Shown here one piece after another: positions 18,664-27,201 of a DNA stretch of 64,000 bases. Below the pieces are notes generated by a model. That model worked only from the letters and a program-made list of their open reading frames with translations, did no database searches and was not told the DNA's origin. Positions within the stretch are counted from its first letter, which is position 1; each line of letters opens with the position of its first letter. This DNA is from Paenibacillus oceani. GTDB taxonomy: Bacteria > Bacillota > Bacilli > Paenibacillales > NBRC-103111. The stretch is taken from the NCBI RefSeq assembly GCF_014705615.1, contig NZ_JACXJA010000030.1, positions 57,611 through 121,610 of the forward strand, written 5' to 3'. A program made the translations under genes and the position numbers.

Positions 18664-20417
18664 CGACCTTTCAACTGTTATGGCGGCTGATCTGTTACCG
18701 GCCGCGCTGGTATATCGCCAACGCCTTGATGTGGACGCTGATCTATCTGACCCCGATTTTGCCGGGCCTGGTCACGAAAGCCTTTTTTGATACGCTGTCG
18801 GGCTCCGCGCCCGCGCAGCTCGGTTTGTGGACGCTGATCATCCTGCTGCTCGGCACGGCTCTGGTCCGGTCCGGCTTTATCATCGGCGGGTTTATTACCG
18901 ACGTTAATTTCCGGATGCGCGTCGGCGGGCTGCTGCGCCGGAATATGCTGCATCATATCTTAAAGGAGCCGGGGGCCAAGGCGATTCCGATCTCCCCCGG
19001 CGAAGCGATCAGCAATTTCCGCGACGATGTGGAGCAGACGGAGGAAGCGATCAGCTGGTCGGTGGACGCGTTCGGCATGACGGTGTTCGCCATCGTATCG
19101 TTTGCGATTCTGATGGGAATCGACGCCCGTCTGACGCTGCTCGTCTTCGTTCCGCTCGTATTGGTCGTGACGGCGGTGCAGTTGTCGACGACGATGTTGC
19201 AGAAATACCGGGCGGCCAGCCGGGAAGCGACCGGGCAAGTAACCGAAGCGATCAGCGAGATGTTCGGCGCCGTTCAGGCGATTCAGGTCGCGGGCGCGGA
19301 GAGCCGGGTCATCGGACGGTTCAAATCGCTGAACGACCAGCGCCGGAGCGCGATGCTGAAGGACAAGCTGCTCAACCAGACGCTCGACTCGGTATTCTCC
19401 AACACGGTGAATTTCGGAACAGGGCTCATCCTGCTGCTCGGCGCCCAATCGATGCGGAGCGGCAGCTTCACGGTCGGAGACTTCGCTTTGTTCGTGTATT
19501 ACTTGACGTTTGTGACCCAGTTTATCCAGAACTTCGGCAAGTTCATCACCTACTTCAAGCAGACGGAAGTGTCCAAGAAGCGGATGGAAAGCCTGCTGCA
19601 GAACGCGCCGCCGACGCGGCTCGTCGAGCCGCATCCGCTGTATCTCCGCGGCCCGCTTGAGGAACCGTTCATTCCCGCCAAGACGGAAGCGGACCGGCTG
19701 GATCGGCTGGATGTGAACAATCTGACGTATCGTTATCCGGAGACAGGCCGGGGGATTGAAGCGATCGATCTGAGTCTGCCCCGCCACTCGTTCACCGTTA
19801 TTACCGGGCGGATCGGCTCCGGCAAGACGACGCTGGTGCGCGCCCTGCTCGGCCTGCTGCCGAAGGACGAGGGCGACATCCGCTGGAACGGCCGTCCGGT
19901 CGACGATCCGGGCAGCTTCTTCGTGCCGCCGCGCAGCGCGTACACGTCACAGGTGCCGCGCCTGTATAGCGACACGCTGAAGCGCAACATTCTGCTCGGC
20001 GCCGCCGACGATCCGGCCAAGCTGGATGCGGCGATCCGCGCCGCGGTGCTGGAGCCGGATCTGGCGGGGCTTCCCGCCGGTCTGGAGACGGTCATCGGCC
20101 CGCGCGGAGTGAAGCTGTCCGGCGGCCAGGCGCAGCGGACCGCCGCGGCGCGCATGTTCGTGCGCGAGGCTGAACTGCTCGTCTTCGACGACTTGTCGAG
20201 CGCGCTCGACGTCGAGACGGAGCGGCGACTGTGGGAGCGACTGTTCGAGCGCCGCGAAGCGACCTGCCTCGTCGTCTCGCACCGCAAATCGGCGCTCGCC
20301 TATGCCGACCGCATCCTCGTGCTGAAGGACGGGCGGCTCGAAGCGGAGGGCACGCTCCAGGAGCTGCTCGCCGGCAGCGAGGAGATGCGCAGGCTGTGGA
20401 ACATGGAGCTGGAGTAG
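18660..20417 (+). CDS. ABC exporter half-transporter (subunit 2 of heterodimer)
   Basis: 585 aa with the same layout: six membrane helices, then an ATPase (about 340-580). Walker A is GRIGSGKTT and the signature is a canonical LSGGQAQR. The Walker B catalytic position is Asp instead of Glu (LLVFDDLS), and the switch His is present (VVSHRK). The pattern of one canonical and one degenerate ATP site is that of asymmetric exporters such as BmrCD and TM287/288. The start overlaps the stop of subunit 1 by 4 nt. No regulator is adjacent; the palindrome at 16771 is the only visible control element. The 3' third is very GC-rich. Confidence 0.92.
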   Translation: MTTFQLLWRLICYRPRWYIANALMWTLIYLTPILPGLVTKAFFDTLSGSAPAQLGLWTLIILLLGTALVRSGFIIGGFITDVNFRMRVGGLLRRNMLHHILKEPGAKAIPISPGEAISNFRDDVEQTEEAISWSVDAFGMTVFAIVSFAILMGIDARLTLLVFVPLVLVVTAVQLSTTMLQKYRAASREATGQVTEAISEMFGAVQAIQVAGAESRVIGRFKSLNDQRRSAMLKDKLLNQTLDSVFSNTVNFGTGLILLLGAQSMRSGSFTVGDFALFVYYLTFVTQFIQNFGKFITYFKQTEVSKKRMESLLQNAPPTRLVEPHPLYLRGPLEEPFIPAKTEADRLDRLDVNNLTYRYPETGRGIEAIDLSLPRHSFTVITGRIGSGKTTLVRALLGLLPKDEGDIRWNGRPVDDPGSFFVPPRSAYTSQVPRLYSDTLKRNILLGAADDPAKLDAAIRAAVLEPDLAGLPAGLETVIGPRGVKLSGGQAQRTAAARMFVREAELLVFDDLSSALDVETERRLWERLFERREATCLVVSHRKSALAYADRILVLKDGRLEAEGTLQELLAGSEEMRRLWNMELE

Positions 20418-20656
20418 AGAGCGGGCTTGAAAGCAAATTGGTTTTTTGGGGGATGTATGGAAGGTGGGGTAGCTGCTGGTTGCGGGTTATGCATTGCTGG
20501 TGGAATAGGTATGGGCTGCAACAGACATTGGCTTGGACTAAACACTGGCTTGGAGATGAGGGGACCTGAACGTAACGTAACTTCAACCGCGAATCGTACA
20601 GCTAAGCTGCTTTGTAAGCAGGTCGTGTGCAGATGCGCCGAATATGGACGTGTACA

Positions 20657-20698
20657 GGGGATGGTGTGCGGGGGATGGTGTGCGGGGGATGGTGTGCG
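20657..20698. repeat. Three perfect tandem copies of a 14-bp unit
   Basis: GGGGATGGTGTGCG occurs three times head to tail without a mismatch in a non-coding stretch downstream of the exporter operon. Confidence 0.85.
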
Positions 20699-20723
20699 AG
20701 GTCCGGGGTATGCGCTCTGAACA

Positions 20724-20918
20724 AATTAAGAGCCTTTGGCATCCTTTATTTTCTGCCTTTTCGTAAATCCGGGGCCAATAGAGGCGGTTTGCACCCCTTA
20801 TTTCAACCAACTGGCCCCATCTGCGCCCTCTTCGCCGATTTTAGAAGCTTCAAACCGCTCTTATTCCGTGGTCAAGCGGGTATTCGGACAAAATAAAGGG
20901 TGCAAACCACTCTTATCC
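20724..20918. repeat. Four-unit dispersed repeat, copy 1
   Basis: A ~195-bp element made of four related ~30-bp units around AATAAGAGCGGTTTGCACCC, the first two direct and the last two inverted, so the element can fold on itself (for example CCTTTATTTT with AAAATAAAGG, and GCGGTTTG with CAAACCGC). Same orientation as copy 3 and opposite to copies 2 and 4. No coding potential. Confidence 0.8.
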
Positions 20919-21110
20919 ACCTCGAATCCAGGGGGATGGCCCCCAGCTATTTATCGCGAAAGAATGCTGTCTCAAGCTGCGTAGCAACGGGATTTCTGCA
21001 TGAGTGTGTTTTCAAACTGCACTTTTCTTGACAACTCCACGTTATTGCATGCCAACGATCGGGCGCCTCCATCTCTTCCCGCCTATGATAACCGGCCTTT
21101 TGCGAGCTGA

Positions 21111-21276
21111 GGGGCTGTTGCAAAAATCATTTTGCGTCTTGGAGTGCCCCACTTAAGAACCCATGTTCCTCGTCAAGAAAAAGGACCTCCGCCCCCACTC
21201 AACCGTGTATTTGGGGTCCTTTCGGTTTGAAAAATGAGACATGCTCCTGTCACGCGAATCCTTATTGGACAGCCCC
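21111..21276. mobile_element. MITE-like element, GGCTGT family, copy 1
   Basis: 166 bp bounded by imperfect terminal inverted repeats (GGGGCTGTTGCAAAA on the left, GGGGCTGTCCAATAA as complement of the right end). The interior has a hairpin of AAAGGACC with GGTCCTTT. The interior is homologous to the copy at 29138-29294. It encodes nothing and no target duplication is obvious. Probably mobilised by a full-length transposon elsewhere. Confidence 0.7.
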
Positions 21277-21416
21277 ATCCTTTCTTTCTTGGCGCTTATG
21301 AATAGTTCTACACGATACACGAAACGCGAAACCTTTCCTCCAGCAAAAAACCGCCGGAATCCAGCTCCGACGGTTCCTCTCTACTGCCGGCGCTTCCTGC
21401 CACGCGCCATCCGTAC

Positions 21417-21743
21417 TTATCTCACTCGGCGATACGGGCCGGACGAATACCGATTGTCCTGCTGCGTCAGCGCGCTCAAGATCAGAACGATCGCCGAGAT
21501 GATGTGCATGATCATGCCGACAATTGGAATAAAGCCGACGATGCTCGTCACAATCCCGACGACGCTGCCCAGCCTGCCCGCATTTTCTTTATGACAAATC
21601 AGCAGGGTGACCAGGTGCAAAGCCAGCATCACCCATAACGCCGTGTATCCGCTGAATATAACGAACGCGCCTCCCAGAACCGGGATGCCGAGGAATGCTT
21701 CCATGCCGCCCGTAACGAACTTCATCAATCGCGATAAGCTCAT
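21417..21743 (-). CDS. Small integral membrane protein
   Basis: 108 aa from ATG 21743 behind GGAGGAGAGT. Three to four hydrophobic segments: about 12-30 (TGGMEAFLGIPVLGGAF), 31-50, and 60-95 (VVGIVTSIVGFIPIVGMIMHIISAIVLILSAL). The C-terminus is short and basic (NRYSSGPYRRVR). I do not recognise a named family; similar small membrane proteins are common in Paenibacillus. It lies 167 bp downstream of the acetyltransferase gene and may be the last member of that minus-strand run. Confidence 0.7.
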   Translation of the reverse strand: MSLSRLMKFVTGGMEAFLGIPVLGGAFVIFSGYTALWVMLALHLVTLLICHKENAGRLGSVVGIVTSIVGFIPIVGMIMHIISAIVLILSALTQQDNRYSSGPYRRVR

Positions 21744-21910
21744 TGTGATACTCTCCTCCCGAATGCAGGCGCTGCAGCCCGCTCTTGATTATGTACTCAG
21801 TATAGCACCCGGGAGAAGCATCTACATCGGACCAAAGACAAAACCTCTTCCCCGTCCAAGGTCGGGTTTCCCGCTCGTCCATCTGACCGGAATCGACGTT
21901 AGATTATACG

Positions 21911-22423
21911 TTATACCCGATCCTTCAGCTCCAGACGGAATACGACGCGCCTTCCTCCCCGCCCGTCGTAATCGTCGCAAACGGGGAGTCCTTCCGCCAT
22001 ACGCTGCTGAGCGTCCATCCGGAACCCGAGTCTGGTGTGAAACGCGATCGAGCCCGACTTCGAAGGAGCGGTGACGCAGACGACCGCGCTTCGTCCCAGA
22101 TCCCGGACCGTTTCGATAAACTCGTCGTACAAAGCGCGCGCAATCCCCGTTCCCCGGCAATCCGGGGCCACCATCACTAGACGGATGTAAGCCTCGTCCG
22201 GCAAGCTTTGCGACAAAAAGCCGAGCACAAAACCTACGATGCGTCCCTCCTTGACGGCGACGAAGCACGTCTGGCGGAAATGCCGGAAAAACCATTTCGT
22301 CAAACAATCGCTTTCCACCGGTCCTCCCCACCATGCTTCCGCTACCGAACGAATCGGAGCGCAGTCATCGGGCTCGATCTCGCGGATCGCATACAGCAGC
22401 CGGCTTTCTGGATACCGTTCCAT
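21911..22423 (-). CDS. GNAT-family N-acetyltransferase
   Basis: 170 aa. Classic GNAT pattern: FVAVKEGRIVGFVLGFLSQ (beta 2-3), AYIRLVMVAPDCRGTGIARALYDEFI with the acetyl-CoA loop CRGTGIA, and IAFHTRLGFRM near the end. ATG 22423 has GGGAGGG 6 nt upstream; the in-frame ATG at 22453, which overlaps the preceding stop, lacks one. It is the fourth gene of a tight unit (ABM, nucleotidyltransferase, MazG-like, GNAT). Substrate unknown. Confidence 0.85.
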   Translation of the reverse strand: MERYPESRLLYAIREIEPDDCAPIRSVAEAWWGGPVESDCLTKWFFRHFRQTCFVAVKEGRIVGFVLGFLSQSLPDEAYIRLVMVAPDCRGTGIARALYDEFIETVRDLGRSAVVCVTAPSKSGSIAFHTRLGFRMDAQQRMAEGLPVCDDYDGRGGRRVVFRLELKDRV

Positions 22424-22449
22424 TCCCGTCCCTCCCTTGTTCCTTCCGT

Positions 22450-22776
22450 TCATTCACCGCTTTGGGCCGGATACCGGGTACGGTTCAACTGCTCCTTCAA
22501 GCGGCAACTCGTCTCCAGATCGATCCCATATACATTGGCGATCGCCGCAACGTAGTACAGGACGTCATATAGCTCTTCATCAATCGTCCCTTTAATTTGC
22601 CCCGTTTCCCGGTACAGCTTGTCCTTGCGGACAGCTTCGGCCAGCTCGCCGATTTCCTCGAACAGCTTCAGCATATACTGGTGCTTCAGCTCAGGACGGT
22701 AATCTTTCTCTTTAATGTAGGCTTGCAGCTGTTTTAGCGTTAACGTTTGCTGTTCCTGCTGATCGCCGTTCCCCAT
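22450..22776 (-). CDS. MazG-like nucleotide pyrophosphohydrolase
   Basis: 108 aa, all-helical. It shows the MazG/dUTPase-like metal site: LKLFEEIGELAEAVRKDK (ExxE) and GTIDEELYDVLYYVAAIANVYGID (ExxD). Single MazG-like domains hydrolyse (d)NTPs to monophosphates, a house-cleaning role. ATG 22776 is supported by GGGAGGAG. It is placed between the nucleotidyltransferase and acetyltransferase genes with gaps of 32 and 26 bp. Its partners do not point to a specific nucleotide. Confidence 0.85.
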   Translation of the reverse strand: MGNGDQQEQQTLTLKQLQAYIKEKDYRPELKHQYMLKLFEEIGELAEAVRKDKLYRETGQIKGTIDEELYDVLYYVAAIANVYGIDLETSCRLKEQLNRTRYPAQSGE

Positions 22777-22808
22777 ATCCCGCTCCTCCCTGCTCGTCCG
22801 CCTAACGT

Positions 22809-23417
22809 TTATTGATCCCAAGGCAGGTTTGTCAGATCCGGCCACTTCGCTTTCCACTTAGCCGCTTTGTGTTCGTAGATCTCTTGGGTAATCTGCGTTT
22901 TGTTCGCTCTCACGATCATGCCGAACAAGTCGTTTAAGCCGTACGGAGCGTATACCGACGGCTGCCTCCGCCCATCCAGACGGATTCCGACGCAGGTCGC
23001 CGTCGTTGGCCAGCTGTTGATCGCTTCTTCCAGTGTCCGGTACGGGCGGATCGGAAACCCGAAACGCGACTCGTACCAGAGGTGGACGCGGGCCTGGTTT
23101 TTCACGTCGATCCGCACCGGGGCGTCGGCAAACAGTTCGTGCGCCTTACGTACCGTCCTATCCTCCGCTTCAAAGCTCAGATCGCTGTCGTCATAATAAA
23201 CGAAGTCCGCATCCTCGATTCCGTAAAGCGGGTCGTAGCCCGACAAAACGTTCCATACCGTCTGGACGATACAGCCCGCCCCCAGATAATAGCTGTGCTG
23301 CCCAAGGGAAGGCGCCGCCTCGAGCATGGCGGACAGCCACCGCTGCCCGGACGCCATCGACCACAGCAGCTCGGTTTGGGCGGTTATATCGCGATTATAG
23401 CCTGCACATTCGCTCAC
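22809..23417 (-). CDS. Nucleotidyltransferase-fold protein (NTP_transf_6 / DUF925-like)
   Basis: 202 aa. The signature YYLGAGCIVQTVWNVLSGYDPLYGIEDADFVYYDDSDLS, with the paired aspartates DADFVYYD, is that of the nucleotidyltransferase family PF06042. A second acidic position follows in PVRIDVKNQARVHLWYESRFG. Biochemical role is unestablished. GTG 23417 is chosen because AAAGGAGG lies 7 nt upstream. It follows the ABM gene by 14 bp, so the two are almost certainly co-transcribed. Confidence 0.8.
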   Translation of the reverse strand: MSECAGYNRDITAQTELLWSMASGQRWLSAMLEAAPSLGQHSYYLGAGCIVQTVWNVLSGYDPLYGIEDADFVYYDDSDLSFEAEDRTVRKAHELFADAPVRIDVKNQARVHLWYESRFGFPIRPYRTLEEAINSWPTTATCVGIRLDGRRQPSVYAPYGLNDLFGMIVRANKTQITQEIYEHKAAKWKAKWPDLTNLPWDQ

Positions 23418-23431
23418 ACCGGCACCTCCTT

Positions 23432-23728
23432 TCAGGATGGATAGATGCGCCGGTAATGCTCGACGGTCGGGAACGGATCGTAGAAATGATGGAGCAGCCT
23501 TTCCCACTCCTGATACTTCTCGGAGCCGCGGAAGCCGATCGTATGGTCTTCCAGGGTGTCCCAGCGGACTAGCAGCAAATATTTGCGTTCTTCCTCAATG
23601 CAGGCATGCAGCTCATGCGAGCGGTACCCCGGCATGGACGAAATAATCGCCGACGCTTCGGCAAAAGCGGCTTCGAACCGCTCCGCCTCTCCCGGCTTAA
23701 CTTGCAGCATGGCGGATTCCAAAATCAT
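23432..23728 (-). CDS. Antibiotic biosynthesis monooxygenase (ABM) domain protein
   Basis: 98 aa, a single dimeric alpha-beta barrel domain: MILESAMLQVKPGEAERFEAAF, IISSMPGYRSHELHACIEEERKYLLLVRWDTLEDHT, then the FRGSEKYQEWERLLHHFY helix. Family members are small oxygenases or heme-degrading proteins, but many have unknown activity. ATG 23728 has AGAGAGG 9 nt upstream; the ATG two codons earlier is too close. First gene of the operon, with a promoter at 23818-23847. Confidence 0.85.
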   Translation of the reverse strand: MILESAMLQVKPGEAERFEAAFAEASAIISSMPGYRSHELHACIEEERKYLLLVRWDTLEDHTIGFRGSEKYQEWERLLHHFYDPFPTVEHYRRIYPS

Positions 23729-23817
23729 ATTCATCTTCCTCTCTTGGCAGGACATTCGGCGAGTAGTCACGGACCGAACTGCCGGCACACCGACAATGGA
23801 AACGGCCTATTCGCGAC

Positions 23818-23847
23818 ATTATAAGCCACATCCCCTTGGAGGGACAA
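23818..23847 (-). promoter_or_regulatory. Candidate sigma-A promoter of the ABM operon
   Basis: Minus-strand TTGTCC (23842-23847), 18-bp spacer, perfect TATAAT (23818-23823), about 85 bp upstream of the ABM start codon. Confidence 0.6.
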
Positions 23848-24051
23848 CTATTTTGTGGAGTATGCGGTACCACGATCGTACCCAAGCGCCGCTGACGCAA
23901 GTGTCGCCTGAACTTATGACGAACTAATGCCGGTGCCGCCTAATAAGCCGCCGCTTCCGGGATCGGAAGCCTCGGATTCACAAAAGGTAACCTGCCTCCC
24001 CTGCTGGTGGAACATATCGATTGCGCGGCCGGATTGCTTTTGTTAATATAG

Positions 24052-24063
24052 GAACACACGTTC
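24052..24063. promoter_or_regulatory. LexA (SOS) box upstream of the radical SAM gene
   Basis: GAACACACGTTC fits the Bacillus DinR/LexA core GAAC-N4-GTTC; about 12 of 14 positions match CGAACRNRYGTTYC. It lies between a TTGTTA-like -35 (24040) and TATTAT (24065), 25 bp before the start codon, so LexA would block transcription until DNA damage. Confidence 0.75.
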
Positions 24064-24088
24064 TTATTATAACAGGTGGTGAAGGTGA

Positions 24089-25042
24089 ATGAAACGTCAA
24101 ATTCGTTACGAGCCGATGCCCGTCAAAACCATGCTTAACGCCGTTAAAGCTCCGTCCATGCCGTTCGAGCAGTCCATTAATCCGTACCGGGGATGCCAGC
24201 ACGGCTGCGCCTTCTGCTATGCCCGTTCCACGCATTCGTTCCTGGGCGCTGAAGCCGACGATACGTTTCAAAACCGCATTTTCCTGAAAACCAATGCGGC
24301 CGAAGCCCTTAAGGAACAGCTGGAGAAGATGGCTCGGTCGCGTAAAGGCATCGGAGGTATAGGCCGGATTGCGATCGGTACGGCGACCGATCCGTATCAG
24401 CAGGTCGAAGCCAAGGCCCAGTTGACCCGGCAGTGTCTGGAGGTGCTGGCGGATTACCCGGTCCCGGTGTCGATCACGACCCGCTCGCCGCTGATTTTGC
24501 GCGATCTCGACCTGCTTCGGCGCATGCCTGACGTGTCAGTCAACATCAGCATCGGCACACTGCGTACGGACATTTGGCGGAATTTCGAGCCCTCCACTCC
24601 TTCTCCGGCCAAACGTCTGGACACCGTCCGTCAGCTCGGGCAAACCGGCATACCGGTCGGCGTATTCGTTGCGCCGATCTTGCCCTTTCTATCGGATGGG
24701 GAGGAGGATTTGCACAGCCTCATACGAGCGCTGGCGGAGCATCGTCCCGAGTATGTCATGTCTTCGTTCCTGCGGCTGAGTACCCGGGAAGTGAAGGTGT
24801 GGTTCTTCCACACGCTGAGGGAGTTGTATCCGCATCTGACCGAAACGTACGCGGCCTTGTACAACGGCACCTCCTCGGCACCGGAATCGTACCGCCACCC
24901 GCTTAGGCATAAGATCCGGCAGTGGCTTGTCCAATACGGTCTTCGGGACTCCGAATCGGTCCGATTAGCCGCTAAACCGCAGCCCGACGATTCGGCTTGC
25001 TCTACTGCGGGTCCCGCCGTACAACAGTTATATTTGTTTTAG
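24089..25042 (+). CDS. SPL-family radical SAM protein (Rv2578c-like)
   Basis: 317 aa. The cluster motif CQHGCAFCY (C-x3-C-x2-C) near residue 40 is the form used by the spore photoproduct lyase/Rv2578c branch of radical SAM enzymes. It is followed by IAIGTATDPYQQVEAKAQLTRQCLEVL and SITTRSPLILRDLDLL, also typical of the branch. The protein is longer than the core by a C-terminal tail. ATG 24089 has AGGTGGTGAAGG upstream. The SOS box directly upstream supports a DNA-repair or damage-response role; the exact reaction is unknown. Confidence 0.88.
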   Translation: MKRQIRYEPMPVKTMLNAVKAPSMPFEQSINPYRGCQHGCAFCYARSTHSFLGAEADDTFQNRIFLKTNAAEALKEQLEKMARSRKGIGGIGRIAIGTATDPYQQVEAKAQLTRQCLEVLADYPVPVSITTRSPLILRDLDLLRRMPDVSVNISIGTLRTDIWRNFEPSTPSPAKRLDTVRQLGQTGIPVGVFVAPILPFLSDGEEDLHSLIRALAEHRPEYVMSSFLRLSTREVKVWFFHTLRELYPHLTETYAALYNGTSSAPESYRHPLRHKIRQWLVQYGLRDSESVRLAAKPQPDDSACSTAGPAVQQLYLF

Positions 25043-25053
25043 CTGTGGGCAAC

Positions 25054-25093
25054 AAAAAAGGGAGGCAGCGCCAAGACAGCACCCCTCCTTTGT
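25054..25093 (+). terminator. Bidirectional terminator between convergent genes
   Basis: AAAGGGAGG pairs with CCTCCTTT across an 18-nt loop, between the radical SAM and lysin genes. Confidence 0.6.
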
Positions 25094-25094
25094 A

Positions 25095-25784
25095 TCAGAT
25101 TAACCCTTTGCGGTGCAGAACCGTGATAATCCGGTAAAAATCGTATGATCCGTTCTCCGGTGAATCGACCAGACCGGCTCGAACCGCCGCTTCAACGGCC
25201 GCCTCCGCCCAATCCGGCACTTCGGGCATGTTCAGCTGCTGCCGCACATCGGCCAGAGCTTGCTTCGTCCCGGCCAATTCCCCTTTTAGAGCCGCGAGCT
25301 GCGTTTTCAACTCTTCAATCGCTTGAATCATCTGATCCGCCTCCCGGTCGTAAGCTGTCAATCCGTAACTCTCAATGATGCTGATCAGCTTGGACGCATA
25401 GTTCGGGTCCGTCGCGTATCCGGCAGCCTGCAAGGCGCGCGCGGCACCGGCGTAATCTCTTGCGGCGCTGTGCGCAAAAAAGCCTGCGTTCGCATACCTG
25501 CGGTTTTCATGCAAAAACCGCGAATGATCCTGGATGCTGTCCTCCCAGCTGGCGTACGTACGGAAGCCTGCCCGAATCGTCACCCACTGGCCGTTTATAT
25601 ATTCCCGTGTATCCTGTGTCGTTCCGCTTCCTTTAATACCGAACAAATTGTTGCCGGGCACCGAAGCCCCCCAGCCGGTTTCCAAAGCCGCTTGCGCGAT
25701 TGTAATGCTGGCGAGCACCCCGGATGTCACCATGTTCTCGACGGCGCCTTCGGCGATTCGTCCGATAAACGTCTGGTTCGTCAT
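25095..25784 (-). CDS. GH73 glucosaminidase-type lysin with C-terminal coiled coil
   Basis: 229 aa. Residues ~5-145 match the glucosaminidase/FlgJ-type domain that cleaves peptidoglycan glycan chains: ITIAQAALETGWGASVPGNNLFGIKG carries the catalytic Glu in ALETGWG, and YANAGFF and YATDPNYASKLISIIESYGL follow. Then comes a coiled coil (about 155-185, EELKTQLAALKGELAGTKQAL) and a C-terminal module (VPDWAEAAVEAAVRAGL...GSYDFYRIITVLHRKGL) seen in many Bacillus/Paenibacillus phage-type lysins. No signal peptide is present, as in prophage lysins, but no other phage genes flank it. The ribosome site is weak. Confidence 0.88.
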   Translation of the reverse strand: MTNQTFIGRIAEGAVENMVTSGVLASITIAQAALETGWGASVPGNNLFGIKGSGTTQDTREYINGQWVTIRAGFRTYASWEDSIQDHSRFLHENRRYANAGFFAHSAARDYAGAARALQAAGYATDPNYASKLISIIESYGLTAYDREADQMIQAIEELKTQLAALKGELAGTKQALADVRQQLNMPEVPDWAEAAVEAAVRAGLVDSPENGSYDFYRIITVLHRKGLI

Positions 25785-25928
25785 GATGCACCACCGCCAT
25801 CTCGTCGAATTTCAAGGATTGGCCTCGTGTTATCTTATGAAAACGGAAGGCGCGCGGGAACGGCTTATACCGGGGGTGGGGGATGGAACTCATCCCGGGG
25901 CGGCAGAAGCTTCGAGGCCGGGGCTTCT

Positions 25929-27191
25929 CTACTTATAATGCCCTCCGATCATCTTGGATCTGCGCTGAGCCTGCCCGGCCGGGGTAACGGACGACGCCCT
26001 CATCAGCGCGGTATTGCCGAATTTCGTCTTGATCTCGTCGGCCGTCCGCTCCAAAACCATCTTCCGTTCGCGGTCGTCCGGGAACATGGACATCTGGTAC
26101 ACGTCGTCCGAAGTCAGATCGGACAAGGTGACGCCTACTTTGCGGACCGGCATGCCGTTCCAATGTTTCTCGAACAGCCGGCAGACGGCCTCATACACTT
26201 CCCCCGTCAAGTTCGTCGTATAAGCCAGCTTCATCTGCCGGTAAAAGCCCGTCGGCCGGTCGAAATCCGCGCCCTGGCATCCCGCCGCGACGACCTGCCC
26301 CATCAGCCCCTTCGAACGGCACCGCTGGCACACCAGCTCCGACAGCTCAAGCAGCACCACCTTCAGATCCTCCAGATTCCGGTAATCAACCGGAAGTGTC
26401 ATCATGTGGCCGATCCCCTTCTGCTGCGTATTGAACGTATAGGGGGATACCGGGGAATCGTCGTGGCCGTTGGCGATCCGCCAGAGCACCTCGGCGTTGA
26501 TGTCGCTATTTTTCCCAAACTTGCGTCCGAGCATTTCTTTGACTTTATCCAGCGGCGTATTTGCCAGCTCTCCGATCGTCGTAATGCCGAGCAGGTTAAA
26601 ATGCTGCGTCATCCGCGAGCCGACCATAAACATTTTGTCGATCGGGAGCTGCCACAGCGTATCCTCCAGCTTATCCTTATGGAGGTAAAAGATGCCGGAT
26701 GGCACCTTTTTCGCGTAATTGTCGCAAGCCGTTTTCGCTAAAATTTTGTTCTCGCCGATTCCAACTCGCGTCCGGATCCGCGTCTCGTTCCAGACCTGCT
26801 CCTGGATTGCCTTGGCGATTTGCTCCGGTTCGCCGTACAGGGCGCGGGAGCCGGTCACATCAATAAATTGTTCGTCGATGGAGTAAGGTTCGACCAGATC
26901 GGAGAATCGTTCATAGATATGGGTGATCTGCAAAGAAACGTCGATGTAGTACTGCATACGGGGCTTGATAATCTCAAGCTGCGGGCACTTGGCGAGCGAT
27001 TCCCGGATCGACTCCGCCGTCGTCACCCCGTATGATTTGGCAATCGGGCAAGCAGCCAGAATGATCCCGGACCGCCGTTCCGGATCGCCTGCGACTACGA
27101 CCGGCTTGTTGTCCAGATCCGGACGCGACGCTTTTTCGACGGAGGCGTAGAACGACTGGCAGTCTGCGAGGAATACGATCCTTTTGCTCAA
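25929..27191 (-). CDS. Y-family DNA polymerase (UvrX/YqjW-like)
   Basis: About 420 aa translesion polymerase. The catalytic carboxylates are in FLADCQSFYASVEKA (motif I) and YSIDEQFIDV (SIDExxxD). The thumb motif GIGENKILAKTACDNYAKK and the little-finger region are present, so it appears intact. It belongs to the branch with DxQSFYASVE seen in UvrX, YqjW and PolY2-like enzymes. TTG 27191 has AAGGGA 8 nt upstream and starts after the preceding stop; ATG 27218 would add 9 residues and overlap that gene. Second gene of an SOS unit behind the LexA box at 27616. Confidence 0.92.
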   Translation of the reverse strand: MSKRIVFLADCQSFYASVEKASRPDLDNKPVVVAGDPERRSGIILAACPIAKSYGVTTAESIRESLAKCPQLEIIKPRMQYYIDVSLQITHIYERFSDLVEPYSIDEQFIDVTGSRALYGEPEQIAKAIQEQVWNETRIRTRVGIGENKILAKTACDNYAKKVPSGIFYLHKDKLEDTLWQLPIDKMFMVGSRMTQHFNLLGITTIGELANTPLDKVKEMLGRKFGKNSDINAEVLWRIANGHDDSPVSPYTFNTQQKGIGHMMTLPVDYRNLEDLKVVLLELSELVCQRCRSKGLMGQVVAAGCQGADFDRPTGFYRQMKLAYTTNLTGEVYEAVCRLFEKHWNGMPVRKVGVTLSDLTSDDVYQMSMFPDDRERKMVLERTADEIKTKFGNTALMRASSVTPAGQAQRRSKMIGGHYK

Positions 27192-27201
27192 CGCGGTTCC
27201 C

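Noticed and set aside
20724..20918. Possible CRISPR-like array because of recurring AAGAGCGGTTTG units
   Set aside because: Units are only four per locus, half of them inverted, diverged and unevenly spaced; no spacer logic and no cas genes.
25095..25784. Prophage remnant suggested by the lysin
   Set aside because: No holin, tail, portal or integrase gene is nearby; a single lysin gene is common in these genomes.
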